Both the position numbers and the translations under genes were made by a program. Below, in pieces: positions 9,648-19,474 of a stretch of 64,000 nt of DNA. Positions within the stretch are counted from its first letter, which is position 1. Each line of letters begins with the position of its first letter. The notes under the pieces are model-generated. The model was not told the DNA's origin, ran no database searches, and worked only from the letters and a program-made list of their open reading frames with translations. This stretch comes from Methylophaga sp. OBS3 (GTDB taxonomy: Bacteria > Pseudomonadota > Gammaproteobacteria > Nitrosococcales > Methylophagaceae), in the NCBI RefSeq assembly GCF_026319325.1, contig NZ_JAPDMU010000003.1:248001-312000 (forward strand), given 5' to 3'.

Positions 9648-10276
9648 TGGACCGCCACATCGTCACGTTTCATTTGCAGTAAACCATAGCGTGGGCCGTT
9701 ATTTGCCACACTGTTTAAAGCGCTTTGGTATGCTTTATAAGCTTCTTCTTCGTTTTCTTGTGCTGCATAAATATCGCCTTGTAACTCGGCAAAAACTGCA
9801 GCAAAGCCAACTGTTTCAGCACTCTCTGTAATTGCAAGCGCAGTATCAAGCTGGTCAGCATCAATATTTAATCTAGCTAAGCGAGAACGTGCCATATCTC
9901 TTTGTGCGGCTAATTCAGCGTTATCAATTACCCACTGTAATTGCTCAATAGCAGCATCTAAATTTTCTTTATTGGCTAGTTGTGTTGCCATTTCAATGGC
10001 AGCAAATACGGCATAAGGCGTACTCGCAAAGTCACTTTGTAATTCAGCGACATTCGCTTGTGCCAACTGTAAGTCGTCATCATTCAATGTCACTAATGTT
10101 TGTTGGTAAAGTACGGCCGCACGCTCAGTTTTTTGGTCTTGGTAACTAAACCAGTAACGGCTACCAAATATCGCAGCAATACCTAATGCAACACCAACAA
10201 CTACGGCAAGACCATTCTCCCGCCACCACTGTTTGATCGCTTCGCCTTTTTCTTCATCCGATGCGTAAATATCCAT
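9644..10276 (-). CDS. yfgM: YfgM-like TPR protein, periplasmic chaperone partner
   Basis: An inner membrane-anchored protein with a short cytoplasmic N-terminus (MDIYASDEEKGEAIKQWW), one transmembrane helix (LAVVVGVALGIAAIFG) and a periplasmic TPR-like domain. In E. coli, YfgM associates with the SecYEG-PpiD periplasmic chaperone network. Start chosen at 10276: AGGAG lies 5 nt upstream, and the E. coli protein starts the same way; ATG 10279 leaves only 2 nt, and longer versions to 10318 lack homology. First gene of the yfgM-bamB-der operon; unlike many relatives, hisS is not upstream. Confidence 0.9.
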   Translation of the reverse strand: MDIYASDEEKGEAIKQWWRENGLAVVVGVALGIAAIFGSRYWFSYQDQKTERAAVLYQQTLVTLNDDDLQLAQANVAELQSDFASTPYAVFAAIEMATQLANKENLDAAIEQLQWVIDNAELAAQRDMARSRLARLNIDADQLDTALAITESAETVGFAAVFAELQGDIYAAQENEEEAYKAYQSALNSVANNGPRYGLLQMKRDDVAVQ

Positions 10277-10388
10277 CATGACTCCTATGTAGCTGAGCAC
10301 GCTCAAGCTGATCAACAAAATAAAATAAAGCTGCGATTATACGTGGTTACAACCAGCTTGTGGCAAAGCCTTGCTATATACAACTAAT

Positions 10389-10458
10389 CGCACCAGACAA
10401 GTGCATCAATAATTCAAAATGCACTATCTTTGATCCTTATATGCACCATATTAGTTTC
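10389..10458 (+). promoter_or_regulatory. NtrC-like enhancer sites upstream of amtB
   Basis: The sequence CGCACCAGACAAGTGCA at 10389-10405 matches the NtrC consensus TGCACYA-N3-TGGTGCA at 11 of 14 defined positions. A second, half-conserved copy, TGCACCATATTAG, starts at 10442. Between them AGTGCAT (10400-10406) and ATGCACT (10419-10425) form an inverted repeat containing further TGCAC half sites. They lie roughly 45-110 bases upstream of the sigma-54 promoter, the usual place for NtrC. Binding is inferred, not shown. Confidence 0.6.
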
Positions 10459-10500
10459 TAGAAATATGTATCTAATTGTTTTAAAAGTAAATGTCTAGAT

Positions 10501-10516
10501 TGGTGCAATATTTGCT
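10501..10516 (+). promoter_or_regulatory. Sigma-54 (RpoN) promoter of amtB
   Basis: TGGTGCAATATTTGCT matches the sigma-54 consensus TGGCAC-N5-TTGCW with exact GG-N10-GC spacing and two mismatches. It predicts a transcript starting about 10527, leaving a short leader before the GTG start at 10565 with AGAGGA as SD. Confidence 0.7.
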
Positions 10517-10564
10517 ATTTTGGTGCTGCAGCATTCAAAAACAATTATAAAAGAGGAAACAATC

Positions 10565-11749
10565 GTGCAAACTTCAACTGACGTTTTATTTATATTACTG
10601 GGAGCCATCATGGTCTTGGCTATGCACGCAGGCTTTGCTTTTCTTGAGGTCGGTACTGTCCGCAAGAAAAACCAAGTGAATGCACTGGTCAAAATCATTA
10701 CGGACTTTGGCGTCTCAACTATTGCTTATTTCTTTATTGGCTACGGTATTGCTTACGGCCTTAACTTCTTACAACCAGCCCCAGCCCTTGTTGATAACAA
10801 TGGTTATGAGTTAGTGAAATTCTTTTTCTTATTAACTTTTGCCGCTGCAATTCCTGCCATTATCTCGGGTGGTATTGCCGAAAGAGCCAAGTTTTACCCG
10901 CAACTTATCGCGAGCTTTTTTATCGCCGGCTTTCTTTACCCATTGTTTGAAGGCATGAGCTGGAATGGTCTATTTGGTATGCAAGACTGGTTAACTGAAA
11001 CCTTCGGTGCTCCGTTTAATGATTTTGCAGGTTCTATTGTTGTTCATGCCGTGGGTGGCTGGATTGCACTTGCAGCAGTTTTACACCTTGGTCCACGTCA
11101 TGGTCGTTATGGTAAACAAGGTGAAATTTTTGCACACCCGCCATCAAGCATCCCATTTCTTGCCTTAGGTGCATGGATTCTAACTGTTGGCTGGTTTGGC
11201 TTTAATGTTATGTCAGCTCAACAAATTGAAGGTATCAGCGGTATCGTTGCTGTTAACTCATTGATGGCAATGGTTGGTGGTACTTTGGCCGCCTGCTTGA
11301 TGGGCCGCAATGACCCTGGTTTTGTTCACAATGGCCCACTCGCAGGTTTAGTAGCTGTTTGTGCTGGCTCTAATGTCATGCACCCGCTTGGTGCATTAGC
11401 TACAGGCTTAATCGCAGGTGGCTTATTTGTTTACACGTTCACTCTGGCACAAAACAAATGGAAGATTGATGATGTACTAGGTGTTTGGCCATTACATGGC
11501 TTGTGTGGCGTTTGGGGTGGTATTGCTGCTGGTATTTTTGGTCAGTTAGCACTTGGCGGTTTAGGTGGTGTTAGCTTTGCTTCACAACTTGTCGGTACTG
11601 TAATTGGTGTCAGTATCGCATTTGTGGGAGGTTGGATTATTTACGGCGCGCTTAAATTATTTATGGGGTTACGTTTAACCCAAGAAGAAGAATATGATGG
11701 CGCCGATTTGAGTATCCACAAAATCAGTGCAAACCCAATTAACGATTAA
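10565..11749 (+). CDS. amtB: Ammonium transporter AmtB
   Basis: Amt family channel, about 394 residues and eleven predicted membrane helices, importing ammonium under nitrogen limitation. Family marks are AMHAGFAFLEVG near the N-terminus, DFAGSIVVHAVGG with the first pore His, and WPLHGLCGVWGG with the second. Start chosen as GTG at 10565 because AGAGGA lies 7 nt upstream and the protein then begins just before the first helix; an ATG at 10520 would add a 15-residue charged extension and overlap the sigma-54 promoter region. No signal peptide is obvious. glnK, usually next to amtB, is not adjacent; glnD, which modifies PII, is 13 kb away. Regulation is probably by NtrC and RpoN. Confidence 0.95.
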   Translation: MQTSTDVLFILLGAIMVLAMHAGFAFLEVGTVRKKNQVNALVKIITDFGVSTIAYFFIGYGIAYGLNFLQPAPALVDNNGYELVKFFFLLTFAAAIPAIISGGIAERAKFYPQLIASFFIAGFLYPLFEGMSWNGLFGMQDWLTETFGAPFNDFAGSIVVHAVGGWIALAAVLHLGPRHGRYGKQGEIFAHPPSSIPFLALGAWILTVGWFGFNVMSAQQIEGISGIVAVNSLMAMVGGTLAACLMGRNDPGFVHNGPLAGLVAVCAGSNVMHPLGALATGLIAGGLFVYTFTLAQNKWKIDDVLGVWPLHGLCGVWGGIAAGIFGQLALGGLGGVSFASQLVGTVIGVSIAFVGGWIIYGALKLFMGLRLTQEEEYDGADLSIHKISANPIND

Positions 11750-11757
11750 TCAGGCTA

Positions 11758-11795
11758 GGCATTATCCGCTAATAATTAGCGGATAATGCCACCTT
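11758..11795 (+). terminator. Terminator of amtB, overlapping the lpxA 3' end
   Basis: GGCATTATCCGCT (11758-11770) pairs with AGCGGATAATGCC (11778-11790) around a 7-nt AT-rich loop, followed on the plus strand by a T5 run. The lpxA stop codon (11776-11778) lies inside the hairpin, so the structure also ends the convergent lpxA message, although the minus side lacks a T run. Confidence 0.85.
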
Positions 11796-12546
11796 TTTGA
11801 GTATCCAGAAATTCCATAAAACAAACTAATTCGTTTGCTTCTTGAACAATGGTTTCTAATTTACGGCGCGCTTCTTCTAAACGCAGCCCACTTCGGTAAA
11901 CTAGCTTGTAGGCTTGGCGAATGTTACGGATCTGAACCTCAGTAAAACCACGACGCTTTAAGCCTTCAATATTAATACCAACTGGTTCAGCCATATGTCC
12001 AGAAACCAATACATAAGGCGGAACGTTTCTTGAAATAACACTACCCATAGCACTGAAAGCATGCGCACCAATTTCATTAAATTGGCTCACCAAGGTAAAA
12101 CCACCCAGGATCACATGGTCATCAACTAAAACGTGACCAGCTAGCGATGCATTATTTGCAAAGATATTGTCATTGCCGATGATGCAATCATGGGCAATAT
12201 GCACATAAGCCATGATCCAATTGTTTGAACCGACTTTTGTAATGCCACCACCTTGAGTAGTACCACGGTTGATCGTTACAGATTCACGGATCAGATTGTT
12301 ATCACCGATCTCTAAGGTCGTTGCTTCACCTTTAAATTTTTTATCCTGCGGCTCTGCACCAATTGAAGCAAACTGAAAGATACGATTGTTTTTACCAATC
12401 TTTGTTGGGCCTTCAATTACGACATGTGAGGCGATTTCACAACCAGCCCCAATCTCAACATCAGGACCAATAATACTGAAAGCGCCGACTTTTACGTCAT
12501 CTGCTAATTTAGCATTTGCATCAATTATTGCTGTTGGATGGATCAC
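11776..12546 (-). CDS. lpxA: UDP-N-acetylglucosamine acyltransferase LpxA
   Basis: LpxA transfers a 3-hydroxyacyl chain from ACP to UDP-GlcNAc, the first step of lipid A synthesis. At 256 residues it is made mainly of left-handed beta-helix hexapeptide repeats (I-G-x4 pattern), with the catalytic His119 in YVHIAHDC, equivalent to E. coli His125, and a C-terminal helical domain ([19 protein letters not shown]). It overlaps fabZ by 4 nt. The order lpxD-fabZ-lpxA is standard; lpxB, which often follows, is absent here, and amtB lies convergent instead. Confidence 0.97.
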   Translation of the reverse strand: MIHPTAIIDANAKLADDVKVGAFSIIGPDVEIGAGCEIASHVVIEGPTKIGKNNRIFQFASIGAEPQDKKFKGEATTLEIGDNNLIRESVTINRGTTQGGGITKVGSNNWIMAYVHIAHDCIIGNDNIFANNASLAGHVLVDDHVILGGFTLVSQFNEIGAHAFSAMGSVISRNVPPYVLVSGHMAEPVGINIEGLKRRGFTEVQIRNIRQAYKLVYRSGLRLEEARRKLETIVQEANELVCFMEFLDTQKGGIIR

Positions 12547-12992
12547 GATGGCATATCTTGATTAACACACATAATGTCAGCACTGACGACAACTTCACCG
12601 TCAACACTAGCTTCACCACTAAACTTCCAAAGGTTACGCTTGTTTTTAACCAGTTTAACTTCTAAACGTAATTGATCACCCGGCTCAACTGGCTTTTTAA
12701 AGCGAGCATTATCAATACCAGCCAAATAATATAACGCTTCGTCTGAACGAATATGGTCAGCCGTTTTAAACGCTAATAACCCCGTCGCCTGTGCTAATGC
12801 TTCTAGAATCAATACACCCGGCATAATGACGCGCTGAGGAAAGTGACCAGTAAATTGTGGCTCATTGAAGGTAATATTTTTTATACCAACCAAATGTTCA
12901 CCAGGGACGAATTCAACCACCCGGTCGATCAGCAAAAATGGGTAGCGATGCGGTAGCAGGCGCTGAATTTCATGTATATCAATGGTGTTCAA
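12543..12992 (-). CDS. fabZ: 3-hydroxyacyl-ACP dehydratase FabZ
   Basis: FabZ dehydrates 3-hydroxyacyl-ACP in fatty acid elongation and competes with LpxA/LpxD for 3-hydroxymyristoyl-ACP. The 149-residue hot-dog protein has [11 protein letters not shown] near the N-terminus and the catalytic His50 ([12 protein letters not shown]) and Glu64 (LEALAQ). It is coupled to lpxA by a 4-nt ATGA overlap and lies 83 nt downstream of lpxD. Confidence 0.97.
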   Translation of the reverse strand: MNTIDIHEIQRLLPHRYPFLLIDRVVEFVPGEHLVGIKNITFNEPQFTGHFPQRVIMPGVLILEALAQATGLLAFKTADHIRSDEALYYLAGIDNARFKKPVEPGDQLRLEVKLVKNKRNLWKFSGEASVDGEVVVSADIMCVNQDMPS

Positions 12993-13075
12993 ACTGATTT
13001 CCTTGCATCAAAGCGGTGTCACATCCGCGTAATATTACTGTCACGCGCTAGTCGGGTAAAGCCTAGCTCAACAAG

Positions 13076-14098
13076 TTATTTTTCGAGTATCTGTGACTCG
13101 AGTTGTTTAATTCGATTTTGAAGTTTATCCATTTGGCGATAGCGAATAACATTTTTATGCCATTCTCTTGTCGGCTCAACAGGAATACCAGAAGAATACG
13201 TGCCTGGCTCCGTAATGGATTTCGTCACCATACTCATACCCGTCAATTGTACCTGATCGCAAATTTCAATATGTCCGGCAATGCCTGTACCGCCACCAAT
13301 GGCACAATATTTACCAATATGGGTACTACCTGCGATACCAACACAGCCTGCGATAACGGTATGTTCACCAATTGAGACGTTATGACCAATTTGAATCTGA
13401 TTGTCTAATTTAACGCCATTGGCAATAAAAGTATCTTCAATCGCGCCACGATCAATCGTGGTATTGGCACCAATATCTACATCATCACCAATTTGCACAC
13501 TACCCACCTGAGGAACTTTGATCCAACGACCTTGTGTCAATGCAATACCAAAACCATCTGCACCTATGACGACACCAGGATGGATCATAGCTCGCTGGCC
13601 AATTTTGACACCGCGATTGAGTGTGACACGCGCAACTAAAATGCTGTTTTCCCCAATTTGCACATCTTTCTCGATGATACATCCTGGACCAATTTGAACC
13701 CCCGCAGCGATGGTTACACCAGCAGCAATATAGGTTTGTGGACCGATCCCCGCAGAGGGGTCGACATTGGCTGATGCGTCAATGACTGCTGAAGGATGAA
13801 TACCTTGCTCAGCAACCACTTCTTGAGGAAACAATAACGATGCAATATTGGCGTAGGCTACGTAAGGATCGGCAACCACGATTGCATTGCCTACAACAGC
13901 ATCACTGTCAGCTTCTGAAACAATAACAGCGCCTGCTCGCGTAGTTTGGAGGTATTTTCGATATTTACTATTTGCCAGAAAACTAATGGCATCGGCACCC
14001 GCATTTTGCAAGGTGCCGACGTTAGATATTGGGAAATCTGCTAAACCGATCAGCTGGCCATCAACCCGTTCTGCCAGTGCCGATAATGTCCAAACCAC
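13076..14098 (-). CDS. lpxD: UDP-3-O-acylglucosamine N-acyltransferase LpxD
   Basis: LpxD adds the second 3-hydroxyacyl chain in lipid A synthesis. The 340-residue protein has the N-terminal uridine-binding domain (ISFLANSKYRKYL), a beta-helix of hexapeptide repeats, the conserved DNQIQIGHNVSIG segment with the probable catalytic His, and a C-terminal helix (DKLQNRIKQLES). It starts 3 nt after skp, as in other gammaproteobacteria. Confidence 0.97.
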   Translation of the reverse strand: MVWTLSALAERVDGQLIGLADFPISNVGTLQNAGADAISFLANSKYRKYLQTTRAGAVIVSEADSDAVVGNAIVVADPYVAYANIASLLFPQEVVAEQGIHPSAVIDASANVDPSAGIGPQTYIAAGVTIAAGVQIGPGCIIEKDVQIGENSILVARVTLNRGVKIGQRAMIHPGVVIGADGFGIALTQGRWIKVPQVGSVQIGDDVDIGANTTIDRGAIEDTFIANGVKLDNQIQIGHNVSIGEHTVIAGCVGIAGSTHIGKYCAIGGGTGIAGHIEICDQVQLTGMSMVTKSITEPGTYSSGIPVEPTREWHKNVIRYRQMDKLQNRIKQLESQILEK

Positions 14099-14101
14099 CG
14101 A

Positions 14102-14605
14102 TTATCTTGCTTTTAATTTTTCCAGCACTTTGCTGGTCAAATCGGCTTTATCGCTAGCATAAATAACGCCTTGGTAAAGAACCAAGTCGTATTTCTCTGC
14201 TTCAGCAATCTCTACGATCGTTTTAGCAATTTCTTCTTCCAGCTTACGTAGCTCTTCATTACGACGAATTGACAGATCTTCACTATATTCTTCTTGTAGA
14301 CGCTTCAACTCGCGTTGGTCACCAATGATTTTGCGTTCTTGAGCATCACGCTCATCGGCACTCAAAATAGCAGCATCTTTTTGTAATTTTTCTTGTGCTG
14401 AACGTAACTGGCGATTTTTCGCTTCAAGTGATTTGCTGCGCGAAGAAAACTCATTTTCAAGGCGCTGTAATGCCGCATCTTTTTGTGGAGATTGATCTAA
14501 AATTCGGCTGGCATTTACCACACCAATTTTTAAATCATTAGCAAAACTGGCGGGACTGGCAGCCAACAGTGCCAGTGATACCAAAATGACTTTAACTGTC
14601 TTCAC
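14102..14605 (-). CDS. skp: Periplasmic chaperone Skp (OmpH)
   Basis: Skp holds unfolded outer membrane proteins in the periplasm. The 167 residues show a signal peptide (LVSLALLAASPASFA, cleavage before ND), a short beta segment (DLKIGVVNASRIL) and a long charged coiled-coil tentacle region (about residues 45-120) before the C-terminal strand segment. It lies directly between bamA and lpxD, the usual context for OmpH. Confidence 0.95.
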   Translation of the reverse strand: MKTVKVILVSLALLAASPASFANDLKIGVVNASRILDQSPQKDAALQRLENEFSSRSKSLEAKNRQLRSAQEKLQKDAAILSADERDAQERKIIGDQRELKRLQEEYSEDLSIRRNEELRKLEEEIAKTIVEIAEAEKYDLVLYQGVIYASDKADLTSKVLEKLKAR

Positions 14606-14626
14606 TTTCTACTCCAGATTAATTAA

Positions 14627-16906
14627 CTAAAATGTTGAGCCCAATGAGAACTGAAATGCTTCAGTTTCATCTTCACTTTGCGCATTAAGTGGCGCAGCAA
14701 TACTAAATGACATTGCACCAAAAGGCGAAATCCAAATTGCTGATACACCGGTTGAATATCTTAACAGGCCAGCGTCAAAGCTTTGATCAACATCGTATAC
14801 GTTACCAGCATCAACGAATGCGCTGAGGCGGAATGAGCGTAAGGTTTTCTTCATAAACGGTACCGGGAAAATGACTTCCGCACCACCTGTTACCAGCATG
14901 TTACCACCCAGAGGGCGATCGTCTTCACGAATACCCAATGTGTTAGCCCGGAAACCACGTACGCTACGAATACCACCCGCGTAGAAGTTTTCAAAGAATG
15001 GTAACTCGCTTGTATCACCATAACCATCGGCATAACCTAAATCTGTTCTTAAAGCAAAAGTGAGGTCATCAGATATAGGTCTAAACCAGTTATTACGGTA
15101 TCGAATTTTGTAGAACTGCAAGTCACCAACTGGCGTCGCAATCTCTGCACTTATTGATTGTTCCATACCACTTGTTGGTAATAAAGCACTGTCACGTGTA
15201 TCGCTGGTCCAACCAATCGTCACTGGGATAGCAGTAAATTTATCACCTTCACGATCAATAAAATCGTTATAGCGTTGAATACGATTGAAATCAGATAAAT
15301 CTAACTCAGTTTGCTCAAAACCTAACGCTAAGCTAATCCGGTTATTTTCTGAAATTGGCACACCAAAGTTGATATCACCACCCAACGTTTCAGTGCGGTA
15401 GTTTGCCAAGTTAGCCTCACGGGCATCAGTTTCGCGATAAAACGCATTAAAACCCTGGCTTATACCATCAATAGTCGCAAATGGGTTGGTGTACCCAAAG
15501 CTATAAGTTGTGTTGATATCACTGTTATTAAAACCAAGACGGATATGTTTACCACTACCCAAGAAGTTACGCTGAGTAAGGTTGGCATTAAAAATAATAC
15601 CGTCAGATTGTGAGAAGCCAACACCCGCAGAAATACTACCTGATGCTGTTTCTGTTACATCAAAGTCCAAGTCAACTTGGTCAGTTGTTCCTGTAACTGG
15701 AATCGTTTCGACATTAACATTTTCAAAATAACCGAGACGTGAAAGACGCTCGCGAGATTGTTCAACTTTACCCGTATCGATCCACGCTGATTCTTGTTGA
15801 CGCATTTCCTGGCGTAAAACTTCATCACGGGTTTTGCTGTTGCCCGCGATATTGATACGGCGAACATAAGCCCGACGACCTGGGTCAACGAAGAATGTTA
15901 AATCTACTTCACGCGTTTCACGGTCAATATCAGGCACAGCATTCACATTGGCGAATGCATAACCATCATTACCTAATCGATCAGTCAAGTTTTCTGAGCT
16001 ATCGTTAATCGCTTTACGCGAGAAGACTGAGTTTTTACGAATCGTGACTAGATCGAATAATTCTTCTTGCGGCACGATCAAATTACCAGCCAGACGAACT
16101 TCATTGATTTTATATCGAACACCTTCAGTAATATTAATGGTGATAAAAATCTGTTTTTTATCATCACTAATCGTGACCTGTGTCGACTCAACTGTGAAAT
16201 CAACATAACCACGGTCTAAATAAAAAGAACGGATAGTTTCAAGATCAGCAGATAATTTTTGACGGGAATATTGGTTATCTTTGGTTAAAAACGACAACCA
16301 GCCACCTGTGCTTGATTCAATCTCACTGATGATTTCTTCATCATCATAGTTTTCATTACCAACGATGTTAATTTCACCGATAGTGGCAACTACACCTTCT
16401 GCCATCGTGATACGAATACCAACACGATTACGAGATAAAGGGGTGACTTCAGATTGAATATCAACACCATACTTACCTCGGCTGAAATATTGGCGTTGTA
16501 ATTCAAGCTCCACACGTTCAAGCATGGCTTGCTCAAACACTTGACCTTCTGCAAAGCCGATCTGGCTTAAAGACTTAGCGAGTTCATCGCCATCGATGTC
16601 TTTATTACCGACGAACTCAATGCTGGAAATTGCTGGGCGTTCGCTAACTTTAATAACTAATACGCCGTCTTCACCGCTGTCAACTTGGACATCATTAAAA
16701 TATTTGGATTTAAATAATGAACGAATGATGCCTTGCACATCATTTTCGGTTAACTCATCACCAACTTTGACTGGTAAATAGTTAAAAACAGCACCGGCGG
16801 AAATACGTTGCAGCCCCTCTACACGAATGTCCTTGATGATAAATTCTTCAGCCCAAGCAGTTGAAGTAATACAAATTAAGGCTAGTGCAGTGAGTAATCG
16901 TTTCAT
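14627..16906 (-). CDS. bamA: Outer membrane protein assembly factor BamA
   Basis: BamA inserts beta-barrel proteins in the outer membrane. Start chosen at 16906, where MKRLLTALALICITSTAWA forms a clean signal peptide; the frame is open upstream to 16969 but that extension would bury the signal. About 759 residues: five POTRA domains (about 25-425, beginning FIIKDIRVEGLQR) and a 16-strand barrel. The L6 loop motif VRGF is present (SVRGFRANTLG), and the chain ends in Phe (LGSTF), the outer membrane protein C-terminal signature. Between rseP and skp, the canonical order. Confidence 0.97.
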   Translation of the reverse strand: MKRLLTALALICITSTAWAEEFIIKDIRVEGLQRISAGAVFNYLPVKVGDELTENDVQGIIRSLFKSKYFNDVQVDSGEDGVLVIKVSERPAISSIEFVGNKDIDGDELAKSLSQIGFAEGQVFEQAMLERVELELQRQYFSRGKYGVDIQSEVTPLSRNRVGIRITMAEGVVATIGEINIVGNENYDDEEIISEIESSTGGWLSFLTKDNQYSRQKLSADLETIRSFYLDRGYVDFTVESTQVTISDDKKQIFITINITEGVRYKINEVRLAGNLIVPQEELFDLVTIRKNSVFSRKAINDSSENLTDRLGNDGYAFANVNAVPDIDRETREVDLTFFVDPGRRAYVRRINIAGNSKTRDEVLRQEMRQQESAWIDTGKVEQSRERLSRLGYFENVNVETIPVTGTTDQVDLDFDVTETASGSISAGVGFSQSDGIIFNANLTQRNFLGSGKHIRLGFNNSDINTTYSFGYTNPFATIDGISQGFNAFYRETDAREANLANYRTETLGGDINFGVPISENNRISLALGFEQTELDLSDFNRIQRYNDFIDREGDKFTAIPVTIGWTSDTRDSALLPTSGMEQSISAEIATPVGDLQFYKIRYRNNWFRPISDDLTFALRTDLGYADGYGDTSELPFFENFYAGGIRSVRGFRANTLGIREDDRPLGGNMLVTGGAEVIFPVPFMKKTLRSFRLSAFVDAGNVYDVDQSFDAGLLRYSTGVSAIWISPFGAMSFSIAAPLNAQSEDETEAFQFSLGSTF

Positions 16907-16961
16907 TATGCTTATCAGACAGTCCGTCGACGAAATCGTAAGTGTACCTGCAATGCTGAGA

Positions 16962-18299
16962 TTAGCCAAACAGTCTTGTTAAATCATTTGCAAAGGCAAC
17001 AAACATCAGCATTAGCAATAAGATCAGCCCAATCTTTTGACCTTGCACTTGCATTGTCTCTGATACGGGACTTCCCTTTATCCATTCAATAAAATACATC
17101 AATAAATGACCACCATCTAACATTGGAATGGGTAATAAATTTAAAATCCCAAGACTGATGCTGATCATCGCCAAAAAACCAATAAAACTAATTAAACCTT
17201 GTTGTGCACTGCTTCCTGCGTATTGTGCAATGCTGATTGGGCCACCAAGGTTTTCTGTCGATACAGTTCCTGACAACATTCCCCAGAAACTTTTAATAGT
17301 ATTTTTACTAAATGACCACGTTTGTAATACGGCTTCCGGTATTGCTGATAGTGGTCCATAGCGTAATTCGGCCTTAAGCGATTCAGGGAAAACCGCAGCA
17401 TCCGCCGCAACGCCTGCACCGATAACACCACGCCCTTGGTCATCTGCTTTCGGCGTCATCTCAATCATTTGATATTTACCATTACGCAAGTAGGCAACGC
17501 TTAAAGGCTCATCAGCTGAAGATTGAATGAGCGCCACCCATGATTGCCAATCTGGCATATCACGTCCATTCGCGCTTAGTAGTTCATCACCTACTTGTAG
17601 TCCCGCCTCATCTGCGGCGCCATCTTCAATGACTTGTCCCAACTTTGCAGGTATTGGCGGGTGATATGCTTGAATACCAACTTCGCGAAATAATGTATTC
17701 GCCTTATCTAAACCAATCAACGGCATTTTTAATTGTTTTTCGGTGACAATATCACCACTAGCCACCGTTAAGCTGACCGTTGCCTCATCTTGGGCATAAT
17801 CTAACCAACGCTGAAACACACTATTCCAAGTTGGTGTCGCCTTGCCGTTTATGGCGATAAGCTCATCCCCTGCTCCCAATTGGGCTAATGCAGCTGGCGA
17901 GCCGTCGGTGACTTCGTCAATTATTGGCTTTGTACCAGGGACGCCGACAACCAAAATTAACCAATAGGCAAAAATGGCAAATAACAAATTTGCGACCGGA
18001 CCAGCAGAGACGATTGCAATACGCTTTATTAATGACTGCTGATCAAAGCTGAAAGGTTTTTCATCATCGCTGACATCTTGTTCACGACTATCCAGCATTT
18101 TGACATAGCCACCAAGTGGTAAGGCAGCAAATACAAACTCTGTACCGTGCTTATCCGTTTTTGACCATAAGGCTTTACCAAACCCAACAGAAAACTTATG
18201 GACTCTAACGCCACAGCGACGTGCAACCCAGTAATGTCCAAATTCGTGGATCACGACCAAAATACTTAATGCAACAATAAAAAATATTAAGGATTGCAT
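16962..18299 (-). CDS. rseP: Site-2 metalloprotease RseP
   Basis: RseP cleaves the anti-sigma factor RseA (and signal peptides) within the inner membrane, activating sigma-E. The 445-residue protein has HEFGH near residue 19 as zinc-binding motif, two PDZ domains in the middle and the third ligand motif [13 protein letters not shown] near the C-terminus, with four membrane segments. Start overlaps the dxr 3' end by 13 nt; the following bamA start is 55 nt after its stop. Conserved order dxr-rseP-bamA. Confidence 0.97.
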   Translation of the reverse strand: MQSLIFFIVALSILVVIHEFGHYWVARRCGVRVHKFSVGFGKALWSKTDKHGTEFVFAALPLGGYVKMLDSREQDVSDDEKPFSFDQQSLIKRIAIVSAGPVANLLFAIFAYWLILVVGVPGTKPIIDEVTDGSPAALAQLGAGDELIAINGKATPTWNSVFQRWLDYAQDEATVSLTVASGDIVTEKQLKMPLIGLDKANTLFREVGIQAYHPPIPAKLGQVIEDGAADEAGLQVGDELLSANGRDMPDWQSWVALIQSSADEPLSVAYLRNGKYQMIEMTPKADDQGRGVIGAGVAADAAVFPESLKAELRYGPLSAIPEAVLQTWSFSKNTIKSFWGMLSGTVSTENLGGPISIAQYAGSSAQQGLISFIGFLAMISISLGILNLLPIPMLDGGHLLMYFIEWIKGSPVSETMQVQGQKIGLILLLMLMFVAFANDLTRLFG

Positions 18300-19474
18300 A
18301 GCTCAATCAGTTTAGTTGCAGCAAGACGTGCAGCCTTGTCTGCCTGAAGAACAACATCTAAATCAAGTACTGCTGTCGGGCTAATCGTGTTTAATACTTG
18401 CTCAATAATTTTGGCAATATCAGTAAAGCGTATTTGCCGGTTGAGGAATGCATCCACAGCCACTTCGTTAGCAGCATTAAGAATTGCCGTCGCAGTACCA
18501 CCTTGCGCCAATGCCTGATAAGCCAATTTCAAGCATGGAAACCTTGCAAAGTCAGCTTCTGCAAAATCTAAACGCCCAGCTTTAACTAAATCTAAAGGTT
18601 CAACACCTGAATCAATTCGTTTGGGCCAAGCTAATGTATTAGTGATAGGTGTTCGCATATCGGGATTACCCATCTGCGCCAATACTGAACCATCAGCATA
18701 ATCAACCATTGAGTGAATAATACTTTGGCGATGTAAAACCACTTCAATTTGTTCACCAGGCATGCCAAATAACCAATGTGCCTCAATCACTTCGAGGCCT
18801 TTATTCATCATGGTTGCAGAATCAACGGAAATCTTTTGCCCCATTGACCAGTTAGGATGCGCTACTGCTTGTTCAGGTGTGACCTTATCTAAATCAGCTA
18901 TGTTCCAATCTCTAAAAGGACCACCTGATGCCGTCAAAATGATGCGACGGATACCTTTATCAGTGAACTGATAATGTTGTTTGTCACCCACTGGCAAACA
19001 CTGCCAAATTGCATTGTGCTCACTATCAACAGGCAATAACTCGGCACCACTCTTGACGACGGTTTCCATTAGCAAGGCGCCGCTCATAACCAATGCTTCT
19101 TTATTGGCTAACAAGATTCGTTTACCTGCTTTAGCAGCGGCTAATGTCGGTATTAAGCCAGCCGCCCCAACAATTGCCGCAACAACAATATCAGTATCAC
19201 TTGCGTCAGCAACCTCAACTAATGCTTGCGTGCCACTCCGAACTTCAATATCTAAATTTTCTGCTGAGATTTTTTTTGCCAACGTTGCCGCAGCATCACT
19301 ATCTAACATGACAGCGATTTTGGGTTTGAATTCACAACATTGGGCAAATAAAGCATCAACTGAACGGTTAGCAGATAATGCGAATACCTGATAATCATTT
19401 GGGTGACGTGATAATACGTCGAGCGTACTAACGCCAATTGACCCTGTTGAGCCAAGTACCGTTACTTGTTTCAC
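18287..19474 (-). CDS. dxr: 1-deoxy-D-xylulose 5-phosphate reductoisomerase
   Basis: Dxr (IspC) converts DXP to MEP with NADPH, the committed step of the non-mevalonate isoprenoid pathway. 395 residues with the Rossmann motif [13 protein letters not shown], the acidic metal-binding segment PVDSEHNAI and the flexible loop with His ([15 protein letters not shown]). It shares one base with cdsA at its start (19474) and overlaps rseP at the end, so translation is coupled through cdsA-dxr-rseP. Confidence 0.97.
   Translation of the reverse strand: MKQVTVLGSTGSIGVSTLDVLSRHPNDYQVFALSANRSVDALFAQCCEFKPKIAVMLDSDAAATLAKKISAENLDIEVRSGTQALVEVADASDTDIVVAAIVGAAGLIPTLAAAKAGKRILLANKEALVMSGALLMETVVKSGAELLPVDSEHNAIWQCLPVGDKQHYQFTDKGIRRIILTASGGPFRDWNIADLDKVTPEQAVAHPNWSMGQKISVDSATMMNKGLEVIEAHWLFGMPGEQIEVVLHRQSIIHSMVDYADGSVLAQMGNPDMRTPITNTLAWPKRIDSGVEPLDLVKAGRLDFAEADFARFPCLKLAYQALAQGGTATAILNAANEVAVDAFLNRQIRFTDIAKIIEQVLNTISPTAVLDLDVVLQADKAARLAATKLIELCNP

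Noticed and set aside
10361-10376. TGGCAAAGCCTTGCTA as a sigma-54 promoter for amtB
   Set aside because: The GG to GC spacing is 9 instead of 10 bases and it lies about 200 bases from the start codon; the site at 10501 fits better.
14627-16969. Longer BamA start at 16969
   Set aside because: It would place 21 extra residues before a perfect signal peptide and overlap rseP.
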